A stretch of 64,000 nt of DNA from Spirogloea muscicola (taxonomy: Eukaryota > Streptophyta > Zygnematophyceae > Spirogloeales > Spirogloeaceae). The notes under the pieces were generated by a model. That model worked only from the letters and a program-made list of their open reading frames with translations. It searched no databases and was not told the origin of the DNA. Location of the stretch: NCBI GenBank assembly GCA_009602725.1, contig WELB01000072.1, forward strand, positions 111,540 to 175,539, given 5' to 3'. Positions 61,695 to 64,000 of the stretch are shown here, piece after piece. Position numbers and translations under genes: made by a program. Numbering within the stretch: the stretch's first letter is position 1; each line of letters starts with the position of its first letter.

Positions 61695-63761
61695 TCACTG
61701 GGGCGCCCACTTGATGCTGCAGCCAATGCTGCACGCAGCACAGACGCCGAGTACTCAGTCAGTTCCAACCTCAAATGGGTAATCACGCCGTTCTAGTCTC
61801 CAAGGTCCTGGCTTGGGCTTAGCAGTCCTGAGCCCTGGACTGTGACGATGCTCTGGAAACACTTCCATTCCTTTAGGCAATCTGATATAGCGGCCAAGTG
61901 TGGGTCACCTTGGCCGCTGCATCTGTGAGACGGGCCGGCTGGAGAGCACGCAGTCCAGGGCCGCTCGCAGCTCCCTGCACAGAAGACACTCGCCGCTTGC
62001 GCATGAGACGGTCGCTCCGGCATCATTGCCAGGCTAGCCGCTTGCATGCAGCCACAGTGCCCACAATCCACTGCCACCATGGCGCCAACAATGAGCACAG
62101 CAGTAGAGTCCCAATAAGATAAAATACCTGCCCGTGACTGGTCGTCCGCTGCGCGGGCGTGAGTCATCAAACTGGCCATGATACGCAAGCTCAAACGGTC
62201 GCCGACCATCCTGGCATTGCCAACAGATTCACAAGTGGTTTCGTAGTGCGCAGTTGGTTGAGGACAATGGATGATGGCCATGCTGAACCGCTGCTCGATC
62301 AGACGCAAAGAAAGGTGTCGTCGTGACATCAATCCAGAGCTGACGGACAGCGCAATACCTTGCGGAAGACGTAGAAGTCAGGCGTGCAGGCCGCCTGGTA
62401 TGCCCTGGCCACCTCCTGCGTCTGTGATGCTCTCACACGGCGCGTCAGCGCCGGTGTGACACTGGTGCACGTCAAGGGGGGGTCATCCACAAGCACGTAC
62501 AACATGCATCAAGGCAAGCGGCTGCTAGTCGTGTCACCTCATCAAACAGGTAAGGGAACGGGTAGCGGAGCTCTTGTGCTTCCCTGGCCATCTCAGTCGG
62601 GCCATCCTGCACGTTCAGCAACAGCTCGACCGACCATCAAAAGCCGGCCACCTTGCAGTAGCAGAGCATCCTCGTCAATCCTCCTGCCGCAGCTGTAGGC
62701 TGTGAGCGACCATGAATGGCAAGATCTTGCTTTCAGCTATAGAGTCTGCAGCGTGTCCAAATTAGAAGGGAGCCAGCCGACAGGGAGCACTGCATTTTGC
62801 ACGAAGACATGGGAAATGGTTGACACCTGCAGGGTGCAGGCTGTATTTGGAGCACTAGGATGTTACTTGGACAGGGTGGGCACCTGCGGGTGTGTCTGGA
62901 CGGAGTTTGACGAGATGGCCACAACCGCCAGGCCCTTCTGTGAGCCGTGGCGGCGCCATGCATGCAGCTTCAGAGTACTGCCGCTGCCTGCTGGAGAGAG
63001 CCCGAGCAACAGTGGGCCGCTGCGGTGTTGCGGCAAGGCGAAGAGCTCACACGCATGTACTCCTCGGCAAGTGCCACAATGTCCTTCTTGAGGTGCACAA
63101 CGTATGGGCAGTGGTTGCATATGAACATGACCTGCCAAGGAGCGCAGCACACACACGCGCCTCTTAGCCTGCCTGCGGTGAGCACCGCCTGCTCCGAAAG
63201 CCATGTCTGCTGGTTCACACGACTTCTAGCTCGTGTCACTTCACGAGCTACGCTAAATACGGCCAGCACAGCAATGTACAACGCGACGACAATATACCAG
63301 CAGCGCTGGGTGGCTCTCAAAGTCCTCCAGCGTCCACGTCTTGTCCGTCAGCGGCTCAACAAGCTGCGCAGAGAGGGCGGCACACTCACACACGCAAAGA
63401 GGCTGCTGAGGCGGCTGCGTCGTTCACTTAACCGGCCGGTTCAACGCCAGAGTTGCCAACATCAGAACCTCTGCCTGGCTATAGAAGAGCGCGAGCCCAC
63501 CTCGAAGTGGGGCGCTCGCGTGCCCATGGCGAGGCTCTGGGATTGGGTCAGCGCGGCAGTAGCACCGAGTTCGCCGCCAGTACGGCGGCCGCCACCCCTT
63601 TGCTGCAGCTGCACAGCGCCGATCTTCGGCCACCGAGCGTGCGGCCCTGCGCCCCAGATGCGGGGCGCCCGCAGGCTGCCGCGGGGCGCGCCTGGCCTGG
63701 ATCGCTCCTGTGCTGCCAAGGCTGCTCCGCTGCAGATGCGGGCCGGCAGTGCCCAGGCCAT
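61695..63761 (-). CDS. Thioredoxin-fold protein, peroxiredoxin-like CNHC family, with organelle-like leader
   Basis: Thiol-redox protein of the bacterial and algal PRX-like group marked by FICNHCPYV; substrate unknown. Nine exons from the 5' side: 63501-63761, 63298-63363, 63051-63131, 62884-62937, 62538-62606, 62359-62415, 62128-62210, 61909-61974, 61695-61728. They total 771 bases, 256 codons plus TGA, every phase consistent. The start at 63761 begins an Arg/Ala/Gly-rich leader of about 75 residues (MAWALPARICSGAALAAQER) resembling a transit peptide. The domain follows: MGTRAPHFE, LTDKTWTLEDFESHPALL, VMFICNHCPYVVHLKKDIVA (CxxC), KGLAVVAISSNSVQTHPQ, DGPTEMAREAQELRYPFPYL, EVARAYQAACTPDFYVFRK (cis-Pro region TPDF), FELAYHGQFDDSRPRSGRPV, ELRAALDCVL and the end SIGCSIKWAPQ. 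The bacterial family carries the same HGQFDDSRP and GCxIKW motifs. Confidence 0.88.
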
Positions 63762-63890
63762 GTAGCACGAGAAGGCCGCAGGAAGCAGTGGAGCTGAAGC
63801 GCTGGAGGAGTAGTGAGAGAGTGGAGGTGTGGGGAAGGAGAGGGGCAAGGAGGGGGGCCGGGGGTGGGGGGGGAAGGGAGGGAGGGAGAA

Positions 63891-64000
63891 AGCGGCTGCT
63901 GATATGAAAGAATCGGCTGTGAAATGCCAGCCAGATGCATACAGGTGTTCATGACGGAGCCAAAGGCTAGGCAGACAGGGCGCCCTCAATACCCCCGTGT
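63891..64000 (+). repeat. Dispersed repeat family B, copy 4 (cut by the window end)
   Basis: AGCGGCTGCTGATATGAAAG, AATCGGCTGTGAAATGCCAG, AGATGCATACAGGTGTTCAT, GGCTAGGCAGACAGGGCGCC, AATACCCCCGTGT. It is nearly identical to the left half of copy 3 and continues past the window. Confidence 0.9.

Overview
This is nuclear DNA from a green-lineage eukaryote, most likely a streptophyte (charophyte) alga; a zygnematophyte such as Closterium fits, but I cannot prove the species. Genes are densely split by short GT-AG introns. The gene set is plant-type: a CrRLK1L malectin receptor kinase, a four-EF-hand CDPK, a plant-style hybrid histidine kinase, DSE1/TAN, SRC2 and plastid PFC1. Telomere-like TTTAGGG heptamers and a Ty1/copia element agree. 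Exons were joined by hand from splice sites, reading phase and family resemblance; most models close in frame over all exons.

Layout. 1-2.7 kb: 3' part of a hybrid histidine kinase (+). 2.7-9.4 kb: repeats and an internally deleted, scrambled Ty1/copia element with both LTRs. 9.4-10.3 kb: unrecognised four-exon gene (+). 11.2-13.3 kb: plastid rRNA dimethylase PFC1 (-), divergent from the WD40 gene DSE1 (+, 14.0-17.4 kb). 18.4-21.8 kb: WRNIP1/MgsA-type AAA ATPase (+), followed on the opposite strand by CENP-X/MHF2 (-, 23.0-23.3 kb). 25.4-30.9 kb: CrRLK1L receptor kinase (-). 30.9-37.0 kb: repeats, a GT microsatellite and a degenerate interstitial telomere tract. 37.0-37.7 kb: B12D/NDUFA4-like gene (-). 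39.2-43.8 kb: plastid-type FAD oxidoreductase (+). 45.1-49.1 kb: CDPK (+) with a tRNA-like sequence in intron 1. 49.1-52.4 kb: repeats. 52.5-53.6 kb: SRC2-like C2 protein (+). 54.2-55.1 kb: LSM5 (-), divergent from V-ATPase subunit G (+, 55.7-56.6 kb). 57.1-59.7 kb: proteasome alpha-3 subunit (-). 61.7-63.8 kb: thioredoxin-like peroxiredoxin-family gene (-).

The genes do not form one pathway. They are mostly housekeeping functions (proteasome, splicing, V-ATPase, plastid ribosome, replication-stress repair) interleaved with signalling genes (hybrid kinase, CrRLK1L, CDPK, C2 protein). WRNIP1 and the neighbouring CENP-X/MHF2 both belong to fork-protection biology, probably by chance. The strongest undescribed structure is a set of short dispersed repeats, above all a hairpin repeat with the core GGGCTGG...CCAGCCC. 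It fills the intergenic DNA in both orientations and has entered an LTR and a divergent promoter. CGG/GCC triplet tracts, several interrupted by single-base assembly gaps, sit at the 5' ends of many genes.
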